A model generated the notes under the pieces. It saw nothing but the letters and a program-made list of their open reading frames with translations, made no database searches and was not told the DNA's origin. A stretch of DNA of 64,000 bases, taken from NCBI GenBank assembly GCA_913058145.1, contig CAJXQM010000002.1, forward strand, positions 176,298 through 240,297, given 5' to 3'. Below, piece after piece: positions 1 through 9,021 of the stretch. The position numbers and the translations under genes are program-made. Origin of the DNA: an uncultured Colwellia sp. Its GTDB lineage: Bacteria; Pseudomonadota; Gammaproteobacteria; Enterobacterales; Alteromonadaceae. Each line of letters starts with the position of its first letter. The first letter of the stretch is position 1.

Positions 1-371
1 ATAAAATTTTCGAGACTAAAGCCACGAAACATTAAGGCACCTTGCTCACGGTATTGGCTCATAATCATATCTTGTGGCTTTAAGCCAGCTGCTCCACCAA
101 CACTAGCCGCTTCCTCGCCTAATGCCGCCATATAAAAACTTAAGCGACCTTGGCGTTGTGATGCCACCATACGTTCATCTAAAACACGATGAAAAACGAA
201 GGTTTTATACACCTTAACAGCAAGCGCTTGATCCATGTCAGGCATGTCACTGCCCGTATATACACTACCGTCTTGCTTTAAAATTTTCAGCTCTGGAATT
301 TCTACGCTGGAACCGTCAATAAACGTAGGTTTATGTACAACTGGCCCATCATTATAAAGTTCACTACTCAT
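1..371 (-). CDS. bkdA1: Branched-chain 2-oxoacid dehydrogenase E1 alpha subunit, partial (3' end outside window)
   Basis: This is the N-terminal 123 or so residues of a thiamine-diphosphate E1 alpha subunit. The enzyme oxidatively decarboxylates the 2-oxoacids of leucine, isoleucine and valine. The frame starts at the ATG at 371 with an AAGAGA-like ribosome site upstream and runs off the window edge. Visible family features are the N-terminal segment with a Pro-Glu-Leu followed by an acidic GSDMPDMD stretch, then QRQGRLSFYMAALGEEAA and a SQYREQGALMFRG segment, both typical of BkdA1. It lies 86 bp downstream of leucine dehydrogenase on the same strand, so deamination and oxidative decarboxylation are probably co-transcribed. 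The ThDP-binding motif lies beyond the window. Confidence 0.85.
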   Translation of the reverse strand, partial: MSSELYNDGPVVHKPTFIDGSSVEIPELKILKQDGSVYTGSDMPDMDQALAVKVYKTFVFHRVLDERMVASQRQGRLSFYMAALGEEAASVGGAAGLKPQDMIMSQYREQGALMFRGFSLENF

Positions 372-457
372 AACATTCTCTTATTTTAATTGCGCTAGCG
401 ATCACCGTTTGATAAGGAAAAACAGGTATATCAAATTTTGTTGATAAGTTATTAAAT

Positions 458-1495
458 TTAGTTTTTAAAACGCTCTTGGGCTATTTGATTAGCAACGATT
501 TCAGTTGAATAGCCAGTTTTATCTGCTCTCTCAAAAATACTGGTTAATATAGTGCCAATCGATTCAATATGAGCTTTAAGGTCATCTGTACCTCCTCCAT
601 TACGCTGATATGCAATATCAATTATTCCACCGGCATTGATTACATAGTCAGGTGCATATAAAATATCATTAGATAGTATAAGTTGAGATATTTCAGATCG
701 AGCAAGTTGGTTATTAGCAGCACCGGCAATTACTTTTGCCTTTAATTGACTTAACGTTTCTTCATTAATAACGCCCCCCATAGCACATGGTGCAAAAACA
801 TCCACATCAACTGTGTAAATGTCTTCATGTGCAACAAACTTAGCACCTAATTCAGTTACCACCCTCTCAACATTTGCAGGAAATATATCTGTAACCGTTA
901 ACTCCACACCTTCTGCCTGTAAGTATTTACACAAATGAAAGCCCACGTTACCGACACCTTGCACGGCAACTTTTAAGCCTCTTAGATCTGTTCGTCTTAA
1001 TTTGTGCTTAACAGCTGCTTTTAAACCAATAAATACTCCATAAGCCGTTGATGGTGACGGATCACCACCATGCTCACTACCTTTTACAACGCCTGAGGCA
1101 TATTGTGTACACTCGCCAATAGTCACCATATCAGCCACACTAGTTCCGGAATCTTCAGCCGTAATATAGGCTCCAGACAAACCCTCAATTGCCCGTCCTA
1201 AAGCACGTAATAATTCAGGGGTTTTATCTTTACGATGATCACCAATAATGACGCATTTACCGCCACCTAAAGGTAAACCTGCGATAGCTGATTTGTAAGT
1301 CATACCACGTGAAAGACGAAGAACATCTGTTAAAGCCTCCTCATCACTTTCATAAGGCCACATTCTACAACCACCTAAAGAGGGTCCCAAATTAGTATTA
1401 TGCACTGCAATAATAGCTTTGAGGCCACTTTGTTCATCTTCAACAAATACTACTTTTTCATGGTTGTCAAATTCCAAATGAGAAAAAACAGACAT
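458..1495 (-). CDS. Leucine (branched-chain amino acid) dehydrogenase
   Basis: NAD-dependent oxidative deamination of leucine, valine and isoleucine to their 2-oxoacids, feeding the bkd complex encoded next. At 345 aa it has the normal length for the Glu/Leu/Phe/Val dehydrogenase family. Residues expected for catalysis are in place: K68 (MTYK), K80 in the glycine-rich GGGK motif, and D115 (AEDSGT). The NAD-binding turn GVGNVG is at 180-185. The PSLGGCRMWPY segment near residue 40 favours leucine over glutamate dehydrogenase. An Lrp-type regulator is divergent 252 bp away and probably controls this unit in response to branched-chain amino acids. Confidence 0.92.
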   Translation of the reverse strand: MSVFSHLEFDNHEKVVFVEDEQSGLKAIIAVHNTNLGPSLGGCRMWPYESDEEALTDVLRLSRGMTYKSAIAGLPLGGGKCVIIGDHRKDKTPELLRALGRAIEGLSGAYITAEDSGTSVADMVTIGECTQYASGVVKGSEHGGDPSPSTAYGVFIGLKAAVKHKLRRTDLRGLKVAVQGVGNVGFHLCKYLQAEGVELTVTDIFPANVERVVTELGAKFVAHEDIYTVDVDVFAPCAMGGVINEETLSQLKAKVIAGAANNQLARSEISQLILSNDILYAPDYVINAGGIIDIAYQRNGGGTDDLKAHIESIGTILTSIFERADKTGYSTEIVANQIAQERFKN

Positions 1496-1580
1496 ACTTT
1501 ATTACCTATTATAATGACTTAGTAAACAGAATTTATTTAATGACTATGCAACCGACAAGTTCAATCACATAGACATTAAT

Positions 1581-1679
1581 ATACCTATATTCAAGCGTAT
1601 TTTTTATTTAAAATAAGTATTAAAAACTCTTATTTAGGTATTAAACATACTCAATTAACTGTTTTTAAGCATATTTTTT
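1581..1679. promoter_or_regulatory. Nested inverted and direct repeats in the leucine dehydrogenase/Lrp intergenic region
   Basis: Two nested inverted repeats share a centre near 1623: ATACCTA (1581-1587) with TAGGTAT (1635-1641), and AAATAAG (1611-1617) with CTTATTT (1629-1635). A direct repeat AAGCRTATTTTTT occurs at 1593-1605 and 1667-1679, 74 bp apart, about seven helical turns. Spaced AT-rich sites are what a cooperative Lrp/BkdR-type protein would bind. That assignment is inference; the repeats are seen directly. Confidence 0.4.
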
Positions 1680-1747
1680 CTGTTATTTACTTCACTTTCA
1701 AATAAATATAAAATATCCATAATATTTAATATAGCAAAATATTTACC

Positions 1748-2209
1748 ATGCACTTAGATAAAACAGATAAAACAATTCTAAAACTAATTCAAACTGACGC
1801 AAATATGTCAACTGCAGAAATAGCAGACAAAGTAAACCTGTCACAACCCCCATGTTGGCGACGCATAAAACGCTTAGAAGAAGGAGGATACATTATTAAA
1901 CGGGTAGGAATTTTAAATGCCAATAAGCTAGGATTACATATTGTTATCTACGCAGAAGTTAAGCTATCCGCTAATAGTGAAATAATGGCATTCGAAGAGA
2001 ATATAATAAAAATACCAGAGGTAACAGAATGCTACGTGATGTTAGGTCAAGTTGATTTTCTATTAAGAATAGTCTCCGCAGATATTGCCGCCTATGAAAA
2101 GTTATACCGAGAAAAATTATCAAAACTACCTGGAGTACAAGAACTGAACTCAAGTGTTGCTATGGGCGAAGTTAAACGTACCACAGAACTACCAATAGAT
2201 TTATTGTAA
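1748..2209 (+). CDS. Lrp/AsnC family transcriptional regulator (BkdR-like by context)
   Basis: A 153-aa protein of classic Lrp/AsnC architecture. The N-terminal helix-turn-helix (about residues 5-50) contains LDKTDKTILKLIQ and SQPPCWRRIKRLEEGG. A C-terminal RAM ligand-sensing domain (about 65-150) includes ECYVMLGQVDFLLRI. It is divergent from leucine dehydrogenase and bkdA1, the arrangement seen for bkdR in Pseudomonas. It is therefore most likely a local regulator of branched-chain amino acid catabolism rather than global Lrp. Effector and sign of regulation cannot be read from sequence. Confidence 0.88.
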   Translation: MHLDKTDKTILKLIQTDANMSTAEIADKVNLSQPPCWRRIKRLEEGGYIIKRVGILNANKLGLHIVIYAEVKLSANSEIMAFEENIIKIPEVTECYVMLGQVDFLLRIVSADIAAYEKLYREKLSKLPGVQELNSSVAMGEVKRTTELPIDLL

Positions 2210-2239
2210 TGGTGACTAATCTACTACGGGGGCTTCTGA

Positions 2240-2470
2240 CTAGCTTTACCCTACTTAATAGAATGCAAATTCACATATAGTCAGCTGGAATTAGAAATGC
2301 CTTTAGGCGATGCATCAATTCAAGAGAATGCTCGCTTCTTTCCCAAAATTAATAACAATCGGGCCAAACCTTACCTTTACGTAAATTGACTTACAATATT
2401 GTTTAGCGATGAACGTGGACTATTTGTAAAAAGATATAAATTTCTCGGCCATAGCGGCCAGTTTTTCTGA
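2240..2470 (+). pseudogene. Possible decayed reading frame, unrecognised
   Basis: Between the Lrp-type gene and the Tas-like gene one frame stays open from 2240 to 2470 apart from a single in-frame TGA at 2387-2389. It encodes protein-like sequence on both sides: SQLELEMPLGDASIQENARF before the stop and ILFSDERGLFVKRYKF after it. There is no convincing start with a ribosome site. This looks like the remains of a gene, but the family is not recognised. It could also be chance. Confidence 0.35.
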
Positions 2471-2475
2471 CATGA

Positions 2476-2496
2476 CACACTACTAAAGGTAGTGTG
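2476..2496. terminator. Hairpin between convergent genes
   Basis: An 8-bp perfect stem, CACACTAC (2476-2483) with GTAGTGTG (2489-2496), and a 5-base loop. It lies between the convergent Lrp-type and Tas-like genes. There is no T-run, so it may be a weak or Rho-assisted terminator. Confidence 0.35.
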
Positions 2497-2577
2497 CAAA
2501 ACACGATTAAACGACTGTTACTCACACAAGCTGGCTTCTAAATTGTTGATAAAAAATTAGTTGTAGTTAATTAATGA

Positions 2578-3630
2578 TTAAAAAGGAACTGAGAATTGCT
2601 TTAGTACATCGTTAATTTCAATCATTAACTCTTTTGACAATTCAGTGTTAAAAGCGGCTATGTTTTCTTCTAACTGTGTCATTGTTGTTGCACCAATGAT
2701 AGTTGACGTAACACCTTTGACTTGATCACACCAAGCCAGTGCCAATTGTGCAGGTGTTATATCAAATTGTTTTGCTAAATCAACATAGGCTTGAGCTGCT
2801 GTATTGCTATTTTTTGTGTCTCTGAAGAGCCCGTTTCTTTGCATAAGAGTCCATCGACTTCCCTCTGGACGAGCACCATTAAGATATTTTCCTGTCAATA
2901 TTCCTGTTGCTAAAGGAGACCAAGGCAAATAAGCAATATTCTCACGTACGCAGTTTTCAATTAAGTAAGGCCAATCTTTTGTCTGTAGTAAACTAAATTC
3001 ATTTTGAATAGAAACCATTCGAGGTAAATCATATTTATCACTTAAACGTAAATATTGATTAATTCCCCAAGTAGTATCATCTGAAAGCCCGCAATAGCGA
3101 ATTTTTCCGGTTTTAACGCTGTCAGCTAGCCCTTGCAATATATCTAACATTTGCTCAGTTTCTTCAGCTGTGTCTTCATTAAGAAAACCTTCACTATTTG
3201 GCCAATGATTACCAAAATGTGGTGATTTACGATTAGGCCAATGTAGTTGATATAAATCAATATAATCAGTTTGTAAGCGTATTAACGAGGCATCAATTGC
3301 CTCAATAACAGTTTTTCCTGAAATATTACTCCCATCACGTATGTATGAAAAACCTGGTCCAGCTATTTTTGATGCAAGCACGATATCTTTTCGTTGAGAA
3401 GGATTAGCCGCTAACCAGTTACCAATTATAGCTTCTGTTTTACCGTAAGTTTTTTCTGATGGTGGAACAGCATACATCTCGGCGGTATCAATAAAATTGA
3501 TACCCTGTGCTAAAGCATGGTCAATTTGAGCATTTGCATCTTGTTGATTATTCTGTAATCCCCACGTCATACTGCCTAAAGAAACTCGAGATACACTTAA
3601 AGAACTACTGCCTAATGGGACATACTTCAT
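2578..3630 (-). CDS. tas: Aldo/keto reductase, Tas family
   Basis: An NAD(P)H-dependent aldo/keto reductase of 350 aa that closely resembles E. coli Tas in length and sequence (AEMYAVPPS, SLIRLQTDYIDLYQLHWP, GKIRYCGLS, TSTIIGATTMTQLEENI). The catalytic tetrad is visible as D48, Y53, K88 and H130. The fold is a cytoplasmic TIM barrel. The physiological substrate of Tas is not established; E. coli tas was found by complementing a tyrosine auxotrophy. The gene stands alone, with 947 bp to the next start on its strand beyond the intergenic gap. Confidence 0.85.
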   Translation of the reverse strand: MKYVPLGSSSLSVSRVSLGSMTWGLQNNQQDANAQIDHALAQGINFIDTAEMYAVPPSEKTYGKTEAIIGNWLAANPSQRKDIVLASKIAGPGFSYIRDGSNISGKTVIEAIDASLIRLQTDYIDLYQLHWPNRKSPHFGNHWPNSEGFLNEDTAEETEQMLDILQGLADSVKTGKIRYCGLSDDTTWGINQYLRLSDKYDLPRMVSIQNEFSLLQTKDWPYLIENCVRENIAYLPWSPLATGILTGKYLNGARPEGSRWTLMQRNGLFRDTKNSNTAAQAYVDLAKQFDITPAQLALAWCDQVKGVTSTIIGATTMTQLEENIAAFNTELSKELMIEINDVLKQFSVPF

Positions 3631-3840
3631 AATATTGAATTACCATAGGGTTTACTGTGACTAAATACTAACAAAAACATCCACGATTTCACATAGTGTG
3701 CCTGCTTTTAATAATAATGTTTGAAAAAAATTATACTTACTACCAGTTCCACTTGAAAATGCATGATTGAGCTAGAATTAGCTAAAGATTAAACCCTTTT
3801 ACACATTAACGGACGATAAATTAGCCAGCTGAGATTAACG

Positions 3841-4929
3841 TTACTCTGGATTCACTTCTACTGGAATTACCGTTAATAAAGCTCGTTGACCAATAGCAAC
3901 ATTAGCATTAGGAAAAATAATAGCCTCGCCTGTCTGTTGAGTTTTGATTTCTTGTTCACCATCTTGTGCGATAACAGTACCAATAGCAAAGTCAGTAAAG
4001 TTTTCAACATCGTCGCTAAAGTTCAATGTAAAATCATTACAGTGACGGTCAATAACTTGGTTTATCTCAAAAAAGCTAAAATTTTCTTTTTTATATTCAA
4101 TTAAAGCTAACGGTTGTCCTGATATTAAAGCGGTTAAGCTCCCTATTACACCCGTAAATTTTACCATGTCATTTTCACCAAAAGGCTTTACTTTACCTAA
4201 TTCGACAGTAAAAGCATGGGCACCAAATTCATTTGACGAAAAATAGCTAAACGTTGTGGTTGGCGCATTAGAAAATAAAATAGTATTGATGCCACAAGCA
4301 AGCATAAATTGTAATTGTTCTTTTATCCAAGGTTTATTCTGTCTGAATGGGTAAACAGCAAACTTATCATTTTTTGAGCCACGAATGGCAGTGTGCAAAT
4401 CATAATGAAAACGCTCTCCCTGCCCTTGATTAAAAAAGTTAGTAACCGTTTTTTCTAACAACAAAGCACGATGACGCTCTTTATTTATTAACCCCGCACC
4501 TTGTCCTTGGTCTTTTGAATGACCACCAGAAAATAAGCGATTTAAATTTTCTTCCACAAAACGTTGCGATATATTAATAGAAGCGGGATTACCAAATAAA
4601 AATAATGTTTTATGTTCAAGGTGTAATTCACCTAAAATCAATTGCTTAATTAGCGTATTACAGATTTCAATAGGAGCTGTCTCATTACCATGAATCGCGC
4701 TAGATAAAACGATATCTTTACTTGATATATGATTTAATGGTTCAAACATTATAATACCCGTATCAAGTACAGACACTTTAGTTTTTGCCATCTTTTTTGT
4801 GCAATGAACTTCAAAGTTAAACGCAGTCATAGAGTATTCATGACTGCGGGTTAACTGCAAAAAGTCACCTGATTTTTGAAGTTGAGCTTGTAGCTGTAAA
4901 GCGGATAATTTCGCTTGTGGGTAGTTCAT
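3841..4929 (-). CDS. astE: Succinylglutamate desuccinylase
   Basis: Last step of the arginine succinyltransferase pathway: hydrolysis of N-succinylglutamate to succinate and glutamate. At 362 aa it is slightly longer than the E. coli enzyme. The zinc ligands of this M14-like family are visible as H80 and E83 (AIHGNETAP) and H179 (YDLHTAIRG). The NPAS...EENLNRLF segment (residues 114-133) fits substrate binding, and the catalytic glutamate is expected in FTVELGK. No other ast gene is nearby, so the pathway is split in this genome. Confidence 0.88.
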   Translation of the reverse strand: MNYPQAKLSALQLQAQLQKSGDFLQLTRSHEYSMTAFNFEVHCTKKMAKTKVSVLDTGIIMFEPLNHISSKDIVLSSAIHGNETAPIEICNTLIKQLILGELHLEHKTLFLFGNPASINISQRFVEENLNRLFSGGHSKDQGQGAGLINKERHRALLLEKTVTNFFNQGQGERFHYDLHTAIRGSKNDKFAVYPFRQNKPWIKEQLQFMLACGINTILFSNAPTTTFSYFSSNEFGAHAFTVELGKVKPFGENDMVKFTGVIGSLTALISGQPLALIEYKKENFSFFEINQVIDRHCNDFTLNFSDDVENFTDFAIGTVIAQDGEQEIKTQQTGEAIIFPNANVAIGQRALLTVIPVEVNPE

Positions 4930-5023
4930 ATTAACCTTTGTTATTTTTATTCGTGCTTTACCTTCGTACTTTTTTTCGCACGCGCAACCTAATACTCTTC
5001 AATTAGTTGTATTTACTCAACGA

Positions 5024-6700
5024 TTACAATCCCGACGATTTAAACGCAGCACTCACAATATCTTGAGCCTCTTTTACGATCGTTTGCAGATGTTGTTCAT
5101 CAATAAAGCTTTCAGCGTATATTTTGTAAATCTCTTCCGTACCCGACGGACGAGCAGCAAACCAACCATTATCAGTAACTACTTTAATACCGCCAATAGC
5201 CGCATTATTTCCTGGTGCTTGAGAAATGATTTTTACTATTTTTTCGCCTGCTAACATATCAGCAGTAACATCATTACTCGATAATGCAGTCAGTACTTTT
5301 TTCTGTTCAAATGAAGCAACCGCTTCAACACGGCCATAACAGGGTTCTCCTAGTTCACTAACCAACTCAAGGTAATGCTGATATGGATCTTTACCAGTCA
5401 CTGCTAATATTTCAGCTGCCAATAACGCCATAATAAAACCGTCTTTGTCGGTAGTCCAAGTGCTGCCATCACGGGCTACAAATGAAGCGCCGGCGCTTTC
5501 TTCGCCGCCAAAAGCGTAGCTTGAATCACCTAAACCATCAACAAACCATTTAAAACCTACGGGTACTTCTGATAATGGTCTATTAATCTTTTTCGCTACG
5601 CGATCAATGAGTGAACTAGAAACGAGTGTTTTACCTATTTTACTCTTTTCAGGCCAATCTCGGTGTGTCATTAAATAGTTAATAGCAACCGCCAAATAAT
5701 GATTGGGGTTCATTAAACCACCACTTCTAGTCACTATGCCATGTCGATCGAAATCAGGATCATTGCCCACGCTGATATCAAAATCATCCTTCATAGCAAT
5801 AAGACCTGCCATAGCAAAAGGAGATGAACAATCCATGCGAATTTTACCGTCTTTATCTAGCGGCATAAAAGCAAAACTGGCATCAACAACTGGGTTCACA
5901 ATAGTAATATTTAAATCGTATTTTTTAGCAATTGCTGGCCAATAAGCAATACCTGAACCACCAAGTGGATCTACACCTATGCTTACGCCAGATTTAGCGA
6001 TAGCTTGCATATCAATAACTTGATCAAGTTGACTAACATAGTGTTCAATAAAATCTTGCTGCGTTAATAATTCAGACTCTACTGCTTTCATATAGGTAAG
6101 TTGTTTTACATCAACTAAGTCGGCTTTAATAAGTGCATTGGCTCTTTGCTCAATTTGCTTAGTGATACTCCCTTCTGCAGGACCACCGTGTGGTGGGTTA
6201 TACTTGATACCCCCATCAGTGGGTGGGTTATGTGAAGGCGTAATAATAATGCCATCAGCAATAGAGTACTCATCGTGGGTTTTATTGTGAGAGATTATAA
6301 GCCTTGAAATCACTGGTGTTGGTGTAAAACATGCATTAGTTATCGACGTTGAAAAAACATCATCTTGAATAACAACATTCATACCATTGGCTATCAGCAC
6401 TGAAATTGCACTGGCAAAAGCAGGTTCAGATAACGCATGAGTATCTTTACCTAAAAAAAGTGGTCCTGTTATTTTTTGAGCGATGCGGTACTCTGCAATA
6501 GCCTGACAAATAGCAATAATATGGTACTCATTAAAGCTAATTTTAGTTGCTGAGCCTCGGTGGCCAGATGTACCAAAACTTACTTGTTGAGCGGCAATAT
6601 CTACATCGGGTTTTTTAAGATAATAATCACTAACTAATTGACCAATATTAATTCTATCTTCTGGACGAGCTGGCTTACCAGCATGTGGATGAACAGACAT
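5024..6700 (-). CDS. pgm: Phosphoglucomutase, alpha-D-glucose-specific
   Basis: Interconverts glucose 1-phosphate and glucose 6-phosphate, linking glycolysis with glycogen and envelope sugar synthesis. At 558 aa it matches the E. coli Pgm type (546 aa). The phosphoserine is S156 in TPSHNPP. The magnesium loop DPDFDRHG has D314, D316 and D318. The sugar-specificity loop GGEESAG is at 398-404. It follows seqA by 50 bp on the same strand, the enterobacterial seqA-pgm operon order. Confidence 0.95.
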   Translation of the reverse strand: MSVHPHAGKPARPEDRINIGQLVSDYYLKKPDVDIAAQQVSFGTSGHRGSATKISFNEYHIIAICQAIAEYRIAQKITGPLFLGKDTHALSEPAFASAISVLIANGMNVVIQDDVFSTSITNACFTPTPVISRLIISHNKTHDEYSIADGIIITPSHNPPTDGGIKYNPPHGGPAEGSITKQIEQRANALIKADLVDVKQLTYMKAVESELLTQQDFIEHYVSQLDQVIDMQAIAKSGVSIGVDPLGGSGIAYWPAIAKKYDLNITIVNPVVDASFAFMPLDKDGKIRMDCSSPFAMAGLIAMKDDFDISVGNDPDFDRHGIVTRSGGLMNPNHYLAVAINYLMTHRDWPEKSKIGKTLVSSSLIDRVAKKINRPLSEVPVGFKWFVDGLGDSSYAFGGEESAGASFVARDGSTWTTDKDGFIMALLAAEILAVTGKDPYQHYLELVSELGEPCYGRVEAVASFEQKKVLTALSSNDVTADMLAGEKIVKIISQAPGNNAAIGGIKVVTDNGWFAARPSGTEEIYKIYAESFIDEQHLQTIVKEAQDIVSAAFKSSGL

Positions 6701-6750
6701 GTTTTTCCTTTTTATTAATTATTTATCTAATGATTACTTAGAAACTGACT

Positions 6751-7365
6751 CTAAAGTAGCTCACGGATTTTTATCACATCATTCTCATCATAACCTAACA
6801 ACGTAGCAGCTTCTGTTAACATCATTTTTTTACGCGTAGTATTTGAGTTGGTAATAACCCAAAATGGACTTTGAGGAACTTGTTTCGGTTTAGTACTGCT
6901 TCCGCTCGCCGTTAATATTTCTTCACTCAACGCAAAATATAAACGTTTATTTTTTCTAGCACTTACTTTAGGCGCTATATTAGTCACTATATTAAATTTC
7001 TTTGGGTGTGCTCGATATAAAGCAGCAAGAATTAATAAAAAACGCCCTACCGCACCACGTTGCATAGCAAGCTCTTCTTTATTAATGAAATTAAACACAC
7101 TTTCTGATCTAGTAATAGGTTCTATTTCGCCAAACTCAGCGCCAACAGCATTAGAATCAGCCACATCGGTGTTTTGAGATAATTCACCTTGTTTAGTATC
7201 GTCACCTTTTGTTTCAGTTACTAGAGGCGATGCAGGAACTGACAGCTGATTATTATCTCTTAACGGGAGTAAACGACGCAGGATACTTGAAGCGCTCTCA
7301 CCAATAGCTTGTGTATTAGAAACAATATGCAGATAAAGTTCATCGTCTATTTCAATATTTTTCAT
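6751..7365 (-). CDS. seqA: SeqA, negative modulator of replication initiation
   Basis: Binds hemimethylated GATC sites, sequesters oriC and limits re-initiation. The N-terminal oligomerisation segment [14 protein letters not shown]...[13 protein letters not shown] (1-35) and the C-terminal DNA-binding domain (about 110-204, with [21 protein letters not shown]) match E. coli SeqA. The protein is 204 aa against 181, and the extra length sits in the variable linker (about residues 40-85). Its presence implies Dam methylation in this organism. It is divergent from ybfF (109 bp) and upstream of pgm. Confidence 0.94.
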   Translation of the reverse strand: MKNIEIDDELYLHIVSNTQAIGESASSILRRLLPLRDNNQLSVPASPLVTETKGDDTKQGELSQNTDVADSNAVGAEFGEIEPITRSESVFNFINKEELAMQRGAVGRFLLILAALYRAHPKKFNIVTNIAPKVSARKNKRLYFALSEEILTASGSSTKPKQVPQSPFWVITNSNTTRKKMMLTEAATLLGYDENDVIKIRELL

Positions 7366-7474
7366 TTATCACTAACTTCTATAAATTTTTAAGTCCCGCG
7401 AGATTATACCCAAATTCAGGGTAATTTCATGATAAAATCATCATAAGTTAAAAATAAATGAATAAATAAATAAA

Positions 7475-8281
7475 ATGACAAATATATGCCAGCCAACCCA
7501 AATACACACTAAGCAGTTAAATTATCAACAATTAGGAGAAGGCAAGAATATAGTGCTAATTCATGGTTTATTTGGTAGCTTAGAAAATTTAAATATGGTT
7601 GCCAAAAGTCTAAGCCAACATTATTGCGTTACGAGTATTGATGTCAGAAACCATGGTAATTCTTTTCACCAACAAGATATGGACTATCAAGTTCTTGCAC
7701 AAGACGTCATTAACTTATTAGATGACTTATCTATTGAACACTGCCATATCTTAGGTCATTCAATGGGAGGGAAAATTGCGATGAAAATTGCACTTTCATT
7801 TCCAGAGCGCATTAGTAAGCTTATTGTCGCTGATATTGCTCCTGTAAAATACCCTGCCCATCATTTAACAATTATTGAAGGCTTGCAAGCAATCGATTTA
7901 ACACAAGTTCATAAACGTAAAGATGCTGATATTCAATTAAGCAAATATGTCACTGATAATGGCGTTAGGCAGTTTTTACTGCGAAATATAGCGCTAAATG
8001 AACAAGGAAAATTTCAATTCAAATGTAACCTGCTTTTTATTGCACAAGGTTATGAACAGATAATGCAAAGTCTTAGTGGTCAAGCTGATGAACAATTTAA
8101 TGGTGATACGCTCTTTATTAAAGGGGCTAATTCAGATTACATATTACCTGAACATCACAGTGCTATCGCGTTACTATTCCCTGAAGCTAAAGCTAAAATA
8201 ATTCAAGGTGCGGGGCATTGGTTACATGCTGAAAAAACAGTTGCCTTTAATAAAATAGTGACCCGTTTTTTAAATAGCTAA
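7475..8281 (+). CDS. ybfF: Alpha/beta-fold esterase, YbfF family
   Basis: A 268-aa alpha/beta hydrolase. The oxyanion segment is VLIHGLFGSLENL (27-39), the nucleophile elbow GHSMGGK carries S96, and the catalytic histidine lies in GAGHWLHAE near the C-terminus. E. coli YbfF is an esterase active on short acyl esters and acyl-CoA in vitro; its cell role is unclear. The position next to seqA and upstream of ybfE and fldA is the conserved neighbourhood, which supports orthology. Confidence 0.88.
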   Translation: MTNICQPTQIHTKQLNYQQLGEGKNIVLIHGLFGSLENLNMVAKSLSQHYCVTSIDVRNHGNSFHQQDMDYQVLAQDVINLLDDLSIEHCHILGHSMGGKIAMKIALSFPERISKLIVADIAPVKYPAHHLTIIEGLQAIDLTQVHKRKDADIQLSKYVTDNGVRQFLLRNIALNEQGKFQFKCNLLFIAQGYEQIMQSLSGQADEQFNGDTLFIKGANSDYILPEHHSAIALLFPEAKAKIIQGAGHWLHAEKTVAFNKIVTRFLNS

Positions 8282-8372
8282 ACTCTCAATAATTAGCTCA
8301 TTTTTTTATCAAAGAAATGTTGCGCCTTTGATGAAGATCAACAAATTAACTTGGTAAATAAGTTAGAGTTTT

Positions 8373-8397
8373 AACACTTAATTACAATTTAAGTGTT
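8373..8397 (+). terminator. Hairpin after ybfF
   Basis: A 9-bp stem, AACACTTAA (8373-8381) with TTAAGTGTT (8389-8397), 92 bp after the ybfF stop and upstream of the DUF2788 gene. There is no long T-run. It could be a weak terminator separating ybfF from the downstream transcript. Confidence 0.35.
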
Positions 8398-8493
8398 CTG
8401 AAAGTAAATGTGTTTAATGTCATTACATGCTACACTGTTGCCAATTTTTTGGCTTACATCACTTGATGTATTTTTCATAGTGAAATAACACAC

Positions 8494-8715
8494 ATGCTAG
8501 CTGAGCATTTAGAACTTATTGAGGCGATAGGCCTTAACTTATTTTTTCTTTTCATTTTTGGTTTTATTGGTTTATCGATTCACGATGTGATGAATAAAAA
8601 TGATGTGCCTAAAATGGGTAGAGTAATCGTTTATTTCGTCCTTTTTTTGGGCTGTTTCGGTTTTATTGCAAAGGGCATCATTCAATTTGTCTGGGAAAGT
8701 ATGGGTGTAGGGTAA
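8494..8715 (+). CDS. Small membrane protein, DUF2788 family
   Basis: A 73-aa protein with two membrane segments, about residues 14-30 (LNLFFLFIFGFIGLSI) and 45-65 (VIVYFVLFLGCFGFIAKGII), separated by a short polar loop HDVMNKNDVPKMG. It fits the DUF2788 family of marine gammaproteobacteria. Its TAA stop shares one base with the ybfE ATG at 8715, so the two are translationally coupled. Function unknown. The location in front of the LexA-linked ybfE and the flavodoxin gene is the only clue. Confidence 0.75.
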   Translation: MLAEHLELIEAIGLNLFFLFIFGFIGLSIHDVMNKNDVPKMGRVIVYFVLFLGCFGFIAKGIIQFVWESMGVG

Positions 8716-9008
8716 TGGCCAAAGAGTTAACTGATTTAACTACTATTGACCTATTTAGTGATGATAAGCGTCCTGGACGCCCCAAAACAAGTCCACATCC
8801 ACGCAATATACAGATAAAGCTAAATAAACGTAATCAAGTCAAACGAGATAAAACTAAAGGTTTAAAGCGGGTTGAATTTAAAATACACCATAGCTTATTT
8901 GAACAGTTAGAAAAATTGGCTAAAAATAACAACATTAGCCGCAGTGAATTAATTGAATCGCTATTGGTTGAATCTTTAGCAAATAAAACAAATTTAATTG
9001 AAGTCTAA
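8715..9008 (+). CDS. ybfE: YbfE, LexA-regulated CopB-like protein
   Basis: A 97-aa protein, the same length as E. coli YbfE and sharing its conserved stretches: MAKE...LTT, RRPGRPKT-like RPGRPKTSPHPR, and KRNQVKRDKTKGLKRVE. The C-terminal half (LFEQLEKLAKNNNISRSELIESLL) has the helix pattern of a ribbon-helix-helix DNA-binding domain. E. coli ybfE is LexA-regulated; no CTGT-N8-ACAG box was found by eye upstream of this copy. It starts 1 base inside the DUF2788 stop and ends 13 bp before fldA. Confidence 0.85.
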   Translation: MAKELTDLTTIDLFSDDKRPGRPKTSPHPRNIQIKLNKRNQVKRDKTKGLKRVEFKIHHSLFEQLEKLAKNNNISRSELIESLLVESLANKTNLIEV

Positions 9009-9021
9009 AAGGTAAATATTC

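Noticed and set aside
8282..8493. Expected LexA box upstream of the ybfE unit
   Set aside because: No CTGT-N8-ACAG sequence was found by eye in this gap, so SOS control of this ybfE is not claimed.
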